Below, in pieces: positions 1 through 13,050 of a DNA stretch of 64,000 nucleotides. The DNA is from Dipylidium caninum (Eukaryota; Platyhelminthes; Cestoda; Cyclophyllidea; Dipylidiidae): positions 1-64,000 of the forward strand of contig QEYB01000515.1 in assembly GCA_017562135.1 (NCBI GenBank). Reading direction: 5' to 3'. The notes under the pieces are model-generated. The model was not told where the DNA came from. It saw only the letters and a program-made list of their open reading frames with translations, and made no database searches. The first letter of the stretch is position 1, and every line of letters begins with the position of its first letter. The position numbers and the translations under genes are program-made.

Positions 1-179
1 CAGGTAACTCGTATGGAAATTCGATGTTCGTTTCCCTACCTCCTTGGGGCTTTGTTGGGGGGGGGGGTTTTGTTTTCGTCGAGCGACGAGCGGTGGTGGT
101 GAATGTTGGCAGCGAGAATACGAGAGGAGCGCAGTCTGCACAGTACATGGACAGTTGCCTCGTCCGCCTTCCAAGCGAG

Positions 180-2060
180 TTGTAAAAACCCGGTTTATGC
201 ACAGTTCACCGCAACTCGTCTTCCCAATGAATTGGAGATCACCGACTCGCTGACTACTCCCCGGACGTCGACCGAGCACCCGGTGACCTGTCATCCGAGC
301 GGAAAGGTTGGAGGTGCCCTTGTCCTGTGTCCTCTGCACATTCTGCATTCCAAACACCGCTTTCATTTCCTCCCGTGCTGCCTTGTGGGGTTGCCCTCGA
401 AATACATCTCTCTCGCGATGTGACGCGTCCGCCGTCAGTGAAGTGCCTGCAGTAAGAGGGATGTGGCAACGCTAGATAATGCTCCGAAAGCATCATTGGG
501 AGATGTCAAACGTTGGATTGACGTTACCAATGACGGGTGATGGAGTGCAAGTGGTGGCTAGAAATGGCGGAAAGTTTGGGACAAACTATTGGTTCCTGTT
601 AATTCACTCATTGCATTCCATCGTGAGAGGCGTTGCCGGCGGTTGGACCTACTGTTGGGGAAAAACGGTGGTAGGTGTAAATGAGGAAGTTGTGTGCTCC
701 TTTCCTCCCTTCCTCTCCACGTTTATTCAATCGCGTGTTGATCGCCTGGACCACGACAACGAAAAGATCTCGAGTCCACGTCGAACAATGTCAATCCAAA
801 AGGCTGAAGCAACTCTGTTCGAAATTGGATCGTTCGTCGATGGTTCGACATAGCACCTCCTCCTCCTCCTCCTCCCTCCTTCTCCTCCTCCTCCCGCCCT
901 TCAATCTAAAGCCAATCAAAGGCAATAACAGCGCAATTTATTCAGAGGGAGGTGGGGGGGGGAGGGGGTCGGGGGGAGCGTTAAGGTAGTCCAACCTGTG
1001 TCATGTTGGTGTAGAAGGAGGGTGGAAACAAGCTCGAGGACACGTTTCTGCTTACGATTTCTGACCCAGTCCCAAGTTATTGGCATGGAAGTCAACTCGG
1101 CTCTGGCAGTTGTGGTCTGCCGGAGGGGCTCATAGGTTGTGGCCGAGAGGTGGATCTATTTGCACTTAAGCGTTATCCTCATAACTGTCCTCGCACCCAA
1201 GCAGTCTTGACGGTCGACCAACGACTGGCCTTCTCGCTTGACACGCGACTAATGTTGGTCTGCGGGAGTAATTGTCAGCCCGTCAGGGATCATGGAGGCT
1301 CGAGATGGTCTGAATGTGCAGAGGTTGGAGCAATTTTTCTTCTTAACTTCGGCGACTGGCACGTGCTACGAATGCCCTGTCTTTGGCTTGGCTTAAAAAC
1401 GCTAACTGCCACGAAGCTGGAATTTACGTTCCCTGATCTCTGTCTTTCTAACCTCCGCTCCTCCCTGGTCCTCATTTCACGTCTTTAGTCTCATCCTTTT
1501 TCTCTTACAATCGCGTGGATTGGAACTGCCTCATGCTCACAACGTATGGGCAAAGCATGTGAGTCTTCCAACTACTTATTCTGTCATTTGGCTGCGTGAG
1601 ATATGATGGACGACGAGTCCTTCGGTTTTACTCCACACACCTGCAGAATTCCGTCACAGTAAGCACTGCACTTGCAGGAGTTGCCTGTCGGTCAACATGC
1701 TAAACATCTCCTGTTTGTGATGAATAGAACGCTCTGTTGATGTTAACCTAACTGGTGAAGAGAAAATACGTGACTGGAATTGAGGGTGAGCCGTGACTAT
1801 GTTTTGAAGCGTCAGTGAGATGGATAAGACCAATGTGCACACATGTGAGCACAAGGAACGTAGGTTCCTGCAATCCCACTCAATAATTCCGAATTAAGCA
1901 CTTGAAAGCAGCTTAAAACACCTATTCGGGATCTCCACTCTCGCATATTTATTCGTCTGATCATGAACGATCACATGGCTTGTGCGTGATCTCCCTCCGA
2001 CCTGTGGCAGTGGCGGACTTTGCACATGTCCAAAAGAGGCGACTGAGTCCGGCATGAGCT
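180..2060 (+). repeat. Family B copy 1
   Basis: 240-560 matches 8,960-9,400 (including GCTCCGAAAGCATC); 540-840 matches 24,240-24,480; 1,010-1,060 (GGTGGAAACAAGCTCGAG) matches 24,610-24,640 and 26,110-26,140; 1,130-1,320 matches 26,220-26,470 (GGGAGTAATTGTCAGCCC); 1,510-1,720 matches 32,160-32,360 (GACGACGAGTCCTTCGGTTT, CACTTGCAGGAGTTGCCTGT); 1,950-2,060 matches 61,260-61,330. Divergence is substantial, so this is an old family. No intact open frame is shared. Confidence 0.7.
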
Positions 2061-2406
2061 GGCCTTAAGTCCTTTTGTGTCAGTGAACTGGCTGGCTGTC
2101 CGGCCGGGCAAGAACCTTTAAACTACTGTCCAACTACAGAAGAAAAGTTCGAATGAGTTCCGAAATCGAGTCATCTCTAAGTTTGTCCTCGTCACTGAGA
2201 ACTTTGCTTTAGCCCTTTGAGCTTTCTGGCCTCGGCTGTCCTCAACGATTAGCCATCAGGCACCTGTGAGACGAACAGTGAACTCGTTCCAACGTCATGC
2301 ACGGTGCCACTCAGGACCGAAGGCCGGGCCAGTTAACCTACCACCTGAAACTTTTCGTGAGTAACAAGAAGCCACTACGCGAAGTCATGTCGGCTGACTG
2401 CACTGG

Positions 2407-3120
2407 ATGTTGAATCGTCGATTGTTATGGTTCTGTTACTGGATCGGTCGAAAACATGCGCCATCGCGGCACACTCATTTGGCAAAGGAAAATGAGCGCA
2501 CGTGCTCCGCTTTCTACCCATTCATGCGAGGATTCGCGACGTCTGTCCCCAACTGTGAGCCTGATCTTTTCTTCTTCCTTCCAATCTTCACGCAGCTTCG
2601 CGAGTTCCGTTTGAAAGTAGCCACCTTCTACCCTACCACGCCCTCAAGCAATCCAACCTCGCTCATTTGCCTCACCCTCAATGTAATCAAATCAGCAGTG
2701 CGCAAGGGCGTAGATTTCATGATTGAGCAATGCGTGCTCACAACTAAGACTCTCGTGACGCTCCCGGTTCCTGTGAGCTGCAAACCATCAGAAGTTCGCG
2801 CTCGTACCTCAAATGTCAATGGAATGAGACATCCTTACCAGCCGACGCACAAATTACCTCCGGAGCCGGTGCCCGAGAATAACGGCGATATCGTCGCAAA
2901 AAACTCACCGTCATCCACCACTCCTTTCACACTTCTTCTCACACTTGCTCTCCCTTCCCTTCCCACCGCGGACGCGCCGTGTTTCGAAAATACACTCAAT
3001 GGAAGCCGAGTATGCTCACCTCGAGGCATAAGAGAAAAGCTTTGGCGACTCGAAGTCTTCTCGTGGGCTCTCTCTGTTGTCTGTGTTGGGCCAAGAGAGC
3101 AGAGTTTTTCGGGTGGATAA
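2407..3120 (+). CDS. Longest single open frame in the window, unknown status
   Basis: 237 codons without a stop. The composition is rich in T, P, S and L, with a basic N-terminus and a possible hydrophobic stretch FTLLLTLALPSLP near residue 180. A frame of this length is close to what chance gives in 64 kb at about 50% GC. No domain, splice structure or second copy is seen. It follows family B copy 1. Confidence 0.22.
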   Translation: MLNRRLLWFCYWIGRKHAPSRHTHLAKENERTCSAFYPFMRGFATSVPNCEPDLFFFLPIFTQLREFRLKVATFYPTTPSSNPTSLICLTLNVIKSAVRKGVDFMIEQCVLTTKTLVTLPVPVSCKPSEVRARTSNVNGMRHPYQPTHKLPPEPVPENNGDIVAKNSPSSTTPFTLLLTLALPSLPTADAPCFENTLNGSRVCSPRGIREKLWRLEVFSWALSVVCVGPREQSFSGG

Positions 3121-5900
3121 AGCCTACAGACATTTGATCTTCTCCACCTGCCGCCTCAACTCTTCCATGCTTCGCTTTCAAAATTCATTTTTCATTTTCC
3201 GAGCCATCACGATCCTCTCCTAACGGGACCACCTCATTAATGCATCTCGCAAATTCCCTAGTGACAGGGAAAAATGGAATCACTCAAATTAATCAGATAT
3301 TGGCGAGCAATGACTCCGCGGCCTCTTGGACAAGGGATGTCGGTTTGCGTAAGAGGTGTGAGCTAAAGTGGGATTCTGGTCGTGAATCCCTCTCACTGAT
3401 ATCCTTTTAAAGGCATGTTGAGAGTTCGAGTGGAAACGGAAATTGCAGTCAACATCATGTAAACTGGTCATTTTCGTCCACAAGTCACAATTTCGCTTCT
3501 GTCATTTCTAATTCAAACTTGCCTTTCTTTTCCCCTTTTAAACCACACCCGAGCAAGGCTCTCCAATTCCTTTTCATAACAAGATGATTTAAGTTTCAAG
3601 CGCACTGTGTCAACAAACCGAAGTGCGGGAATGGACAAAAATTTCAAACCACTTTAGGACTGCCATGCCCAGCGTGAAGCGACGCCATGCGTAAGGTGAT
3701 TTCAGGCGGAGAAAATCGCCAAAACCACATCTCAAAATCTCCATGGCGCCGTCTCCAATTGCACGTGGATTTTTCCCACATTTTGGTCATAGCCAGCGAA
3801 GCATCTCCAGTAGCATCTGTAGACTATTCCGCTTGAACAAGTCACTCGTTGGAACGAAATATCAGTAAAGATGCGGGGGCGTGGTAAATTGCCATATTGC
3901 GGAGAAGTTATTTCAGGTGCGTGCATAGCATTTTACGCGATAACTCTGCGCCACGTCGCTTCTTGTCCATCCGGGGGAGGGGGAAGGGGAGGGGGGAGGG
4001 GAGGGGCCAATAAACGATCGTGAGGTTGGAGAAGGAATGGGCGTGGAGTGAGGAAATGAGCACACTTTCAGCGAAGGTGACCACGCAATGAGGCAGTGGC
4101 CATGCACAAAATTGCGGGAAATTGAAACAGGAGAGACCACAATTCGAGATTGTTGAACAGGAAGATGTCACAACGTGCCTGCCGGTTTCGAAAATTCTTC
4201 ACCGCCATCCTTGTGGCACGGGGACGGGGGAAGGCTTAGAGGACTTTATACCGCGCGTTACTACCCTTCCACGGTCCCGCCCTCCGCTATTCGAAAAAAA
4301 AAAACATGCTTCGGCCGAACGCAACAAGCTTGGCTGGCTTGTTGAGGCACGAACACCATCTTCCCACGAGCAATTGACGAAATCGGAGTCACGTGTTGGA
4401 GGAGAGAAGGGTGAGTTGCAGGCAAAGGTGGGAAGTGGGTAGCGGAAGTCTTTGTAAACGACTCGCAACGACGCATCTTTCTAACAAGTAGTTGCCCGCC
4501 GCTTGTGCCTGTGGAACACCGCGAGTGGCTTCTACCAATCATTGGACTCACGTCACGGACGAGTTTTACCAAGTTTGCCACGTTAGAGGATCGCCCCGCC
4601 CCTCCTCCGACACCACCACCACAACCACCACCACCTCACCCTACCTGAAGACGAAGGTTAACTCTGTGCCTGACCACCACGAGCAGAGAGAGAGGCGGGT
4701 GGAGTGAGTGGGTGGAGTGGAGTGGAGGGGGAAGAGAGGGAAGGAGAGAGGGCCAGAAGGTGAGACGTAATGCCACTAATGGGGCTCGTTACTTGACAAG
4801 TGGCCCTGATTGGGGAAGAGCCAGGTAGCCCAGATGTATGTCATCGCACTTATTCTCTTTCAAATACTTTCATACTTTTGTCTCATTTTATTTAAAGTCT
4901 TGGTACGAAACCTGCTGAAAAGTGAACACGAATCGAGTGTTTAGCCTCGAGGAGGTCATCGGTGAATGTTGAAGACGTGGATGGAGTCACCTTCCACCGA
5001 ATAGAGATTGGGGCCGGCATTGATAGACTCCTTTTCGAGGTGCCACAAAGTTCTTGTGCGCTGCGGCAAGTTTGGAGTGGTGAGGTGTGCCGCGATGATT
5101 GCTGGAAGCAAGTTCAAAAAGTGGGACCGAAGTGAGAGGATGTTGCCATTTCCTCCTTGGCTATCTGGACTGACGACGCCTCACCTGCCGTTCTGCCAAA
5201 TTGCTAATAATGCGTATTCAACGTGTGCCCTTCCGAGCATCCGCCATGCAATCGGCAGGTGGTGGATTGTCTAACTCGTCAAAAAAGGGCTCAATTTAGA
5301 AAAGAAAGACAAAATCCCCCTTTTACGGTGGCTGCATGCCAAACCTGGTGTCCACTCCCAACCGTGAGGATAGCTCTCAGTAGAAATGCGCGCAGGACTG
5401 CATCGTAGGGGTGGAGAAGAGACGTTCGACTTATGCAATTTGCGAGTGGAAACCTGTACACTTCCGAGACCCACGGGCTGCCTGAGTGGAGCAAGAATGT
5501 CTGCTTCGTATCCACGAATAGCAAAACAATCTTTTGGTCAAATTTGGCTCAAGTTTCCTGTTTTGCTCCTTTCGAATATCACAACAAAATCCACTCCCCA
5601 TGACAGCGTGATGGTGGTTGCAATCGGCGGCCAATGTGCATTGGAATGGAAGGACAGGATGCCCACTTGTTGCGCGGTAAGCTAGAGAGCGGCAGGCACG
5701 CGGATAAGTCCACTTTTCCTCCATCCTTTGCTGGACGCAGATGTTTCCTCACACATCCCCCGTCGTATGGCTACTTCCTCTTTCGGACTCAAGCCTCACG
5801 ACGGAACTGGTGCGAGGTGGACGAGATCACACACCAAGAGTCGTGTTATTCTGCTTACCAACACGGGGCTGGTGTCTTCCTCGAGGTTTTGCGACCCTTC
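3121..5900. other. Unassigned sequence with purine-rich tracts
   Basis: No gene is supported. It holds a G-rich tract at 3,972-4,007, a CAC-rich tract at 4,610-4,636 and GA-rich sequence at 4,680-4,760. Overlapping short frames occur on both strands near 4,120-4,580, but none stands out. Confidence 0.5.
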
Positions 5901-5919
5901 AAATTGCCAGATTGAAACG

Positions 5920-6063
5920 CTAGAAAGCCAGTCGAGCATTTTTGTCCCTAGCGAATCCATCTCCGAATTCCTCTTTAACGTTCCCAGAACCTGGGTCGTG
6001 CTCACATTCAATTGGTAAACGGTCGACAGCAAGTGACTTCATGCGATGAGGGTCGATCTTCAT
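5920..6063 (-). CDS. Small open frame of unknown status
   Basis: Minus-strand ATG at 6,063 in GAAACATGAAG opens a 47-residue frame, MKIDPHRMKSLAVDRLPI then DPGSGNVKEEFGDGFARD, with a coding-like balance of charged residues. An overlapping minus frame (5,796-6,032: TLKRNSEMDSLGTKMLDW) is equally presentable and meets a donor-like GTAAGC at 5,860. One of them could be an exon. Confidence 0.22.
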   Translation of the reverse strand: MKIDPHRMKSLAVDRLPIECEHDPGSGNVKEEFGDGFARDKNARLAF

Positions 6064-6231
6064 GTTTCGACAGTAAGATGTCGGATAAATGGAAAATTCA
6101 TGAATTTTAAAAGAGTTTACAGCCTGAAAATGATGAAGGCATCAATGAACTACATTTAAATGTTTTTCTGCAGACAACTAATGACTTTATTAAGGACAGA
6201 ATGAACGGAGGTGAAGCAGTGAGCCGGAGCC

Positions 6232-6290
6232 AGAGTAGTCCCAGTAGCCGAGTAAGCCGAGTAGCCGAAGTTAGCCGAGTTAGCTGGGTT
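6232..6290 (+). repeat. Short tandem repeat of an AGTAGCCGA unit
   Basis: Repeats of 8-10 bases (AGTAGCCGAGTAAGCCGAGT and variants), imperfect. Confidence 0.6.
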
Positions 6291-7149
6291 GTTGGCGGCG
6301 GCAGCGACGGCAAAAGACGGGCCGCTCCAGTGCTGCAGTGGCATCAATGCATGTCGTCTACGATGCGACTCGGGTCCGTCAGCCTGCTGATTGCCTGAAG
6401 ACGACGCCGTGCGAGTTGTGTACAGGGAGGAGGCCAAGGGGGTCACAGGTTGTTAGAATGCGGAGGAGTGCGGAAGACCTGTCAGGCGGACAACACATGG
6501 TAACGAGGCCACTCGCTTCCCCTTTTGCCTTACATGTCCACTAACAGCTCTTTATCCAGCACTCGTTAATTCGGCAATTTGTTACCACTTAGGTCTTTTC
6601 CTACCCACATCAGTTGGCGTCCCGTAGAAGTCTGTGGAACAGGGTGTCCACCTCGCCCGCGGCCGTTACGAGACCATATCGGCATAGCGCCTTGTGTTCT
6701 GGGGTAACCACGTCCAGCGGGAGAGGAGTACATAAAACTCGTTCAATGTTTACTTAAGGAAAGGGCATCTCAAATTCAGGCGCAGTGAGTGGGCCTTACG
6801 GGTGCCACAGTTCGGAGGAGTGAAGTCAATATATTGCATAACAACCAACATCCACTTTCTCCCATCGCAAGCCTATATTCGCCATGTCGTCCCAATCCAC
6901 ACGCAAGCCTTCCCCCCCCTTTGTTGGGAGGATGTGTCGAACACGACATTACTCTAACATCCAGACACATGCGTTAGTTTCTTCTAGGCTGTACGAAGGA
7001 CCGCAATACTCCCACAACTGCTCACGAACGGCTTACTGCCCACCACCAACCTCTCGCACCTCATGTGGCAGGGGATGGACGAAGACGCACTGCAATGTGG
7101 CGTTAAATGCCGCCGGAAGTCATCATTGACTGCGTGTTAGAATGCTTAC
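6291..7149. other. Unassigned sequence
   Basis: Nothing recognisable; only short overlapping open frames. Confidence 0.4.
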
Positions 7150-8906
7150 AAGGAAAACAGTGTCGCTGAGCTTTAAGAAGGCCCTAATTCGCTCCATATT
7201 ATCGGATTTAGGTTACAGGCATCACAGTAAACGAACCCAAAGTGGATCTTTAACTCGGGGGAGGGGAGGGGGAGGGGCGGGGATCAGAAAATTCGCAAAT
7301 CACCGAAGAGGAAATGGGGCCTCAAATCCGTATGAGACCCCTGTCCACTTTGCCACGAACACTTGTGAGGTGCGGCGAGTTCGGTGTGAGCTGAGGTAAG
7401 AAACCGCACAATGCAAGATGCACGATGCGAGACAGTCGGGGCAAAGTGCAAGAGGCCAGCCAACCACCAACTGGCCACCTCACACCGAAATTGCCGTTCT
7501 GGAAACGCGTAGTAGCCATATTGTCGAGGACCCCCTTGAGAGGGGACGCCTCGGTCGATCTCTCCGATTCGTGCCCGACATCCCGTCATAGCGTCGCATT
7601 TCATCACCCATTTGATGGACTTCACTTTGCCCTTTCAAATCTGGGAAAAGTAACAGTCATGCATAGCCTATCTCCAAGCCATCAGCCGGGCAATTCGGCT
7701 GTCTCATTAGGTCTCACTATCTCCGCCATCTCAGCAGAACTACACTTCTTCCGTCTTTTCCACACTTCCGCCGACATAAATGAGGCTTTCGCTGCCAAAC
7801 AGCAAACTAACTGAGTGGATAACAAAGAAGCCATCTAATCTAATAAATCCGAGAGCGAAATGACTACCACTGGTGCTCCACTCATTGCAGTCTTGTACTT
7901 TCCCCCCACCGTGAACGCATCTCCGCGGCGCTTGTGATGTCAGTGCAGGCAGAAGCCTTCCACGAGTGTTGCAGTGCTTGGAGGCAGTTGAGGCATGCAC
8001 TTGGATGCACCGAGAGAACTCGGATTTGCGTCATTCGATAGCAGGATTTACTAGGAATCGCTCTTTGATTCCGTCGTTAATTTTTTCCTGTCATCGACAG
8101 CAGATTCAGGGTGTGTGTGACTATTTATATTTATATTTATTAGGACACCACCGACACCCGTTCTCTGGGTGCATGTCGCCGCCCTCTCCCAACATCCCCC
8201 TTCACAATCCCTCCAAGTGGCCAGTGATGCGGCAACGACGATGAGGACGTGCACAACCGTGTGATTGACACACATGACACGGGAGATGCCTCCCTCATGG
8301 GATGCTGCACGGGGCTTGTGATGTGGCCAATTCAGTCACTTTATCGTGGCCAGACTTGGATGAGGCATCAAGTTAGTCAGTCGGTCGGACTTCAATTCCT
8401 TCAGCGATGTGTGCTCTTTCGAGTAGGTTCCTTTGCCTTTTGCGTCCGATGGACTCGCTCCAACCACCCTGCGGCGTCTCCGTCGAGTGCAGTCGTAGAG
8501 CACTTGTGCAAGCCCGAGTTCTCCAATGACCGCAGTGACCTGTCAAGTCGAAGATCAACACCCAACTCGTGCGCTTGTGTATTTGAGCCGGTAAGTGACA
8601 GCGGACACGGTGTGGGCAGTGAATACAGAGTATTCACTGTTGCATGAACATGTTCTCAATCACCTCTGATATTAACGACTCATAACTATTCACCACGGAC
8701 TGGCTCAGCCTCCGTGACACTCGACTGTCTCATCTGGCGGTCACTTCGCATGCGCCGCATCATCAATGCTGAAGTTGAGTGCTGCAGGGAGGGGAAGCAG
8801 GAAACCGCCCGGCTGGTGGTGGTTCAGAGGCACCTGACTTGGCTGTTGACTGTTCGGAATGTAGTGAGAATGGGACTTGGACGTCGTCAATTGCTACTGT
8901 CGGTCA
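7150..8906 (+). repeat. Left copy of long direct duplication C
   Basis: Collinear with 44,699-49,133: 7,150-7,700 matches 44,699-45,237, 7,711-8,030 matches 47,596-47,920, and 8,146-8,906 matches 48,375-49,133. Differences are mostly one-base indels in homopolymers, with few substitutions. The left copy lacks about 2.36 kb that the right copy has after 45,237, and carries a shorter, diverged middle at 8,030-8,145 that includes an AT stretch (TTTATATTTATATTTATT). Open frames differ between copies, so I call no gene. Confidence 0.85.
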
Positions 8907-10145
8907 GGTGAAACCGTTGGAATTCGCTCGTTTGTTTGATTAATTCTTGGGGCTGTGGATGACTGCACTTCATCGACTCGCCGACTACTCCTCGAACGCT
9001 CGACCGAGGTTCACGCGGTAGCCTGACAACCCATCGGAGGTCGAAGATGCCCTTCACTGCGTCCCCTGCATACTCTGCATCCCCAGCAGCGCTTTGATTG
9101 CCCTTAGTGTTGAAATATTTGCCGAGTTGACGCATCCGTGTCCTAAGCGTCATTCTTCGGGAAAGCCGCGGAGCACATGTCGTTCAAACGGAGGACACTG
9201 AAAAATATTTCCACGCAGAAATCCTCGAATGACCACTTCTCTCGGGCGTTGCGCTCGCTAGCCGCCAGTGGAAAGGCCTGCAGAAGGCGACTGTGGCACG
9301 CTTGATAATGCTCCGAAAGCATCACCTGTGATGTTACCTTCAGCCGCGTCGCCAATAACGGGTACATTGTGCAAGTGGTGATGAGAAATGGGCGGACAGC
9401 TGAGACAAAATAGTTGGTCGCGCTTCATCGGAGAGGCGGTGACGCGGTTGGGTTTCGCGTGTTGGGCAAACGGTTGTTAGGAGATAATTACGATTTGTGT
9501 ACGCTTCTTGTTTTTCGTCTCTGCGTTAGTCAACCGTGTGTTGTTCGTCTCACGACGGAATAGCTGATCGCTGACTAACACGCATGCATAAAATACGCTG
9601 CATTCGTCAAAAACAAAAACTCTGGCTTCCGCTTTGTCCTACATGTTCCATTTGGTGCACTCGTTGTCCTGAGGCCATTTGAGGAATTCGCGTGTTCTTG
9701 AGGAACTACTTCCTGCCTCATTCGCCACAAATATGGCCGATTTATGAATTACGCCACCGCCACTCAGACGAACCTGATGAAGGTGGGGCTGGTTAGCCGC
9801 CAACTATTGTGTCTCAACTGTCCACCCATTTCTACACGACCACCTCCAAGACGTCACTCGTCTGCCAACACGTCGCTGAAACCCTCTCGTTTTAAGAAGT
9901 ACGAAATCGCCAACAAAGTATCACTCGTCATGGCGCTATTGGGAAGAACGAAAGACAACCCATGTGTAAGGGGAATCGCGTAGTTGATGGCCTCGGGCTT
10001 ATCAAGTCTGCCCCATTCTCTCATTGCATAGAAATATTAATCCTATCTCAACTGCGAAGGTGACACCACTCGAGTCGACTTAGTCGACTTAGTGCATCAG
10101 AGGGATAGCAAGGCGTTTGGCGGATGAGGCAAGCCACGCTGGGAA
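8907..10145 (+). repeat. Family B copy 2, just upstream of family A copy 1
   Basis: 8,907-8,930 (GTGAAACCGTTGGAAT) matches 23,580-23,600; 8,970-9,400 matches 240-600; 9,640-10,020 matches 26,860-27,145 (GAATTACGCCA, AACTGTCCACCCATTTC, CTTATCAAGTCTGCC). In both places a family A cassette follows about 150-200 bases later, so B and A move or are copied together. Confidence 0.65.
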
Positions 10146-13050
10146 ATGCCATACCGCCTTCCAAGCGGAGGGAGGATCACTGAGAGTTATTCGGTCTCCG
10201 GGGCGAGGAGGAATGAGTGGTTGAATGAATTGCAGTTAGTTGAGGTCAAAGTAAGCGAAAGGCATTTTGTAGACGAGTTGCAGTGAGCTGTACTTACAAC
10301 GGGCTATAAAAGTCGCTTGAAATGACGGGGCGAGGCGGGCCGCCGCGCTAACTACTATTTTCCACTACCACTTGTCACTGACGGAATCTCCCCCAGTGGA
10401 TGGTGTTCGAGAAGACGAGTGCTACAGAAGGCTGTCAGACCAAGTAGGAGCAAAATACAAATCTCCGAAAGGGGCAAGGACACAACACCCTCTGGCCATC
10501 ATCACACAGTACAGCACATCGCCGCCTGTAGGGGCGTTTCTACACCTTCCCACTCCTTGATTTCGTGCACGACGGATTCACTTTGATCTCCGTCAAAAAC
10601 AGTCAAACCAGTCATTCCAGCTGACACAGTGTCTGATTCCTCCGAAAGGCTGGAATTTTAAAGGCACCACCTGCGATAAAAAATATAACGGAAGACGTGT
10701 CACATCAGAGTGGGCTTTGGGGCTCTTGAACAAAGGAATAACGAATAATTTGCACCAGTTTCACCAGCGGCTTTCCCCCCAACTACACCAATTCGAGACA
10801 CAATTTCTTCGTTGGCGATTTCCGACCTTGTCCACAGATGGACGTAATGACTCGTGCTGCGTCGGAGAGGTGCTTTCTAGCAGATTTGCCAGTTGGTGGA
10901 ATCGTTCGAAGTCCGCTGAGCGACCACTGAGAAACGGAAGCGGTGTCGATTCGAATTCGTTGTCATTGGCTCTCGTGGTCCACAACGTTGGAGACCTACG
11001 AGGAGGGATTTCCAGTATCAAATGCCGATGACTTCTCCACGGTGAGTTATCGCCTCTTCCCGTGCCACGAGTTGCCTTGGCGTTGATTTACGTGATGGAA
11101 GAATGGCTTGCGGAATGACTCCTCTGCTCTCTGTTGTCGATGTTCCAGCGCTCGTACTTGGAATCCGACTGCGAGGACGCAAAGCGTGGCCGTCCACTAC
11201 CGGCTGTCTCAGAACTGTGCATCACCAATCAACCGCTCTTGAACCCGCCGGGCGGACATCTTAGCGAGGCGAGTGTGCCACAGAGACCAGTCAACTGCCT
11301 TGTTGGCCCGAATGGACAGGATAACATGAGAATGTTTGCAAAGCGTCGAGCAAACGAGTTGGACACAAAATGTTGACTACTTACGTTCCGGCGAAGTATA
11401 CATGTCCGCGTTTCTTCCGATGGGCAGTGATAAACCTGAAAATGCGCAAAACGAAAGTGAAAAGACCCTCACTCATGCTGATTTAGTGAGGGGAGAAGTG
11501 GCGTCTACCTCCTGCTTCCAAGCACTCGACAAGAAGGGACAAAGCGACGGTGCCCAAGAGGCAGCCACCACGCTCCACCCGACTTGGTGAGGGCGTGGCT
11601 TGTAGGGGCGACTTGCTCGTCGACTACTACGAGCCTCCGAGCGATGTGGGTGCATCAGGTGGACGCCACGAGAATGGAGGGAGGGGGGAGGAGCTGGCGT
11701 AAATGAGGGCTTACGCTTGACAGGACTCCTTGTCCGGTGGGCAGAGTTTGCCAGCTCCGATCGCACCTCGTAGGTGGCAGATCTGCAAGAGGAGAGCAGA
11801 GGAGTCGTCCATCAATCAACGCCACCGGCAACCGGTGACACGAGCAGACGCGAGAACTCACTGTTCCAAAAACAACGGCATCGCGGACTGGAGAGCAGTC
11901 GTCGCAGACATCCAACTTTATAGCCTACGAGAGCCAATAGCAGCGGGTCAGAGTTGAGGTCAAATCCCCCTTCCCCATTGGTCTTACGCTCTGGTGTGGT
12001 GTACAGGTAGGCATTTCTCTCAAGCCGTTTTGACCGATGACAGAAATGTGCACGTGTATACATCGCCAGAACGTTAGTAGTCAACAATTGTGTCCAAGTC
12101 GTTTGCTTGACAGTCTCAGGTAATCCTATCCTTTGCGGCCAACTTGACAGGTGGCTGATTAAGCATGGAGAAGTGGCCTCCTTCCCACTGTGCCCTACTT
12201 TCTTGCCCTGCATTTGGCCTCGCCGCAGCCCATCTCTCCGCCGCAGCAACCCCAGATTCTCTTTTTGGCCATTTGTGAGGCCTTTCTCGCCCAGCACTCC
12301 TGTCCCCTTCCAGCCCCTCCCCTTTCCTCCCTCCTCACCAAAGCGATTACAATGAACATGTACGTAGTCTACACAAAGCTCAACAGATTCGCAGCGTCGT
12401 ATGGTCTTCTCCATGCATCTGTGTAACACTTGAAGGGACAAGATACGATGGAACGGAAGATGGAGAGTGGTAAAGCATGGAGACAGACACTGGCGGTGGT
12501 TGCACGCTCTTTGTCGCCGCTGAGGTTCAGTCGGTCATTCCGTGAGAACTCTCTCCTCCGAAGGCAATTCCCGTCTTTCCTCTCAACCAACTTTACCGCG
12601 TACACACCGACAAGGTGCCTCTTATAAGAAATTCTCATGTATTTAGTGGACTTCGCAGAATCACATTGTATACAATGAATTTTCAATCCCTTCACTCACT
12701 CCCCCACCAACCAGTGTGGGCGGATGCCTCGTACCATAACAGTGAACTGCCGGGGTCTAAGGATGACATTCGGAGGCAACCGTGGAAGCACACGAAGTCA
12801 TGGAACCTCGGTGGAAGACGAATTACGGCATAACCTCGTATCCGCCACTTCATTGTGAGTGCACTCAGGCCACTTTGTCATGTCTACTTAACGGGGTTGA
12901 GTAGCCGATTCACCGACCTCCAAGTCGACGCCGCGCCACAAACGCCCAGTTGCACTGACAAGAGTCATCTACCACATCCGTTGCCCTGCGGCGTGAGAAA
13001 CAGCGACCATTATTCTCCTTCGTTGTCTTGGCACTGAGGCCAGAGCCAAA
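10146..13050 (+). repeat. Family A copy 1 (plus) with an internal inverted segment
   Basis: It runs from CGCCTTCCAAGCGGAGGGAG through the TATA cassette (TATAAAA at 10,305-10,311), the TCAGACCAAGTAGGAGC segment at 10,437, sequence similar to 51,410-51,740, and the tail region near 12,140-12,360, to the GAGTAGCCGATTCACCGACC block near 12,900. From about 11,290 to 11,960 the order is reversed: this part matches the minus orientation of the other copies and the complement of 10,960-11,240, forming an imperfect palindrome. Open frames here (for example 209 codons on the minus strand, 11,812-12,441) cross that junction and are not convincing genes. Confidence 0.8.
10305..10311 (+). promoter_or_regulatory. 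TATA box GGCTATAAAAG of family A copy 1
   Basis: The 11-base core GGCTATAAAAG is preceded by TGTACTTACAACG. An independent minus-strand copy at 43.6 kb has CGTACTTACCTCG followed by the same core, so the block is conserved beyond recent duplication. Confidence 0.6.

Noticed and set aside
11812..12441. 209-codon minus-strand open frame
   Set aside because: It crosses the junction between an inverted segment and the normal family A sequence, so it is an accident of rearrangement.
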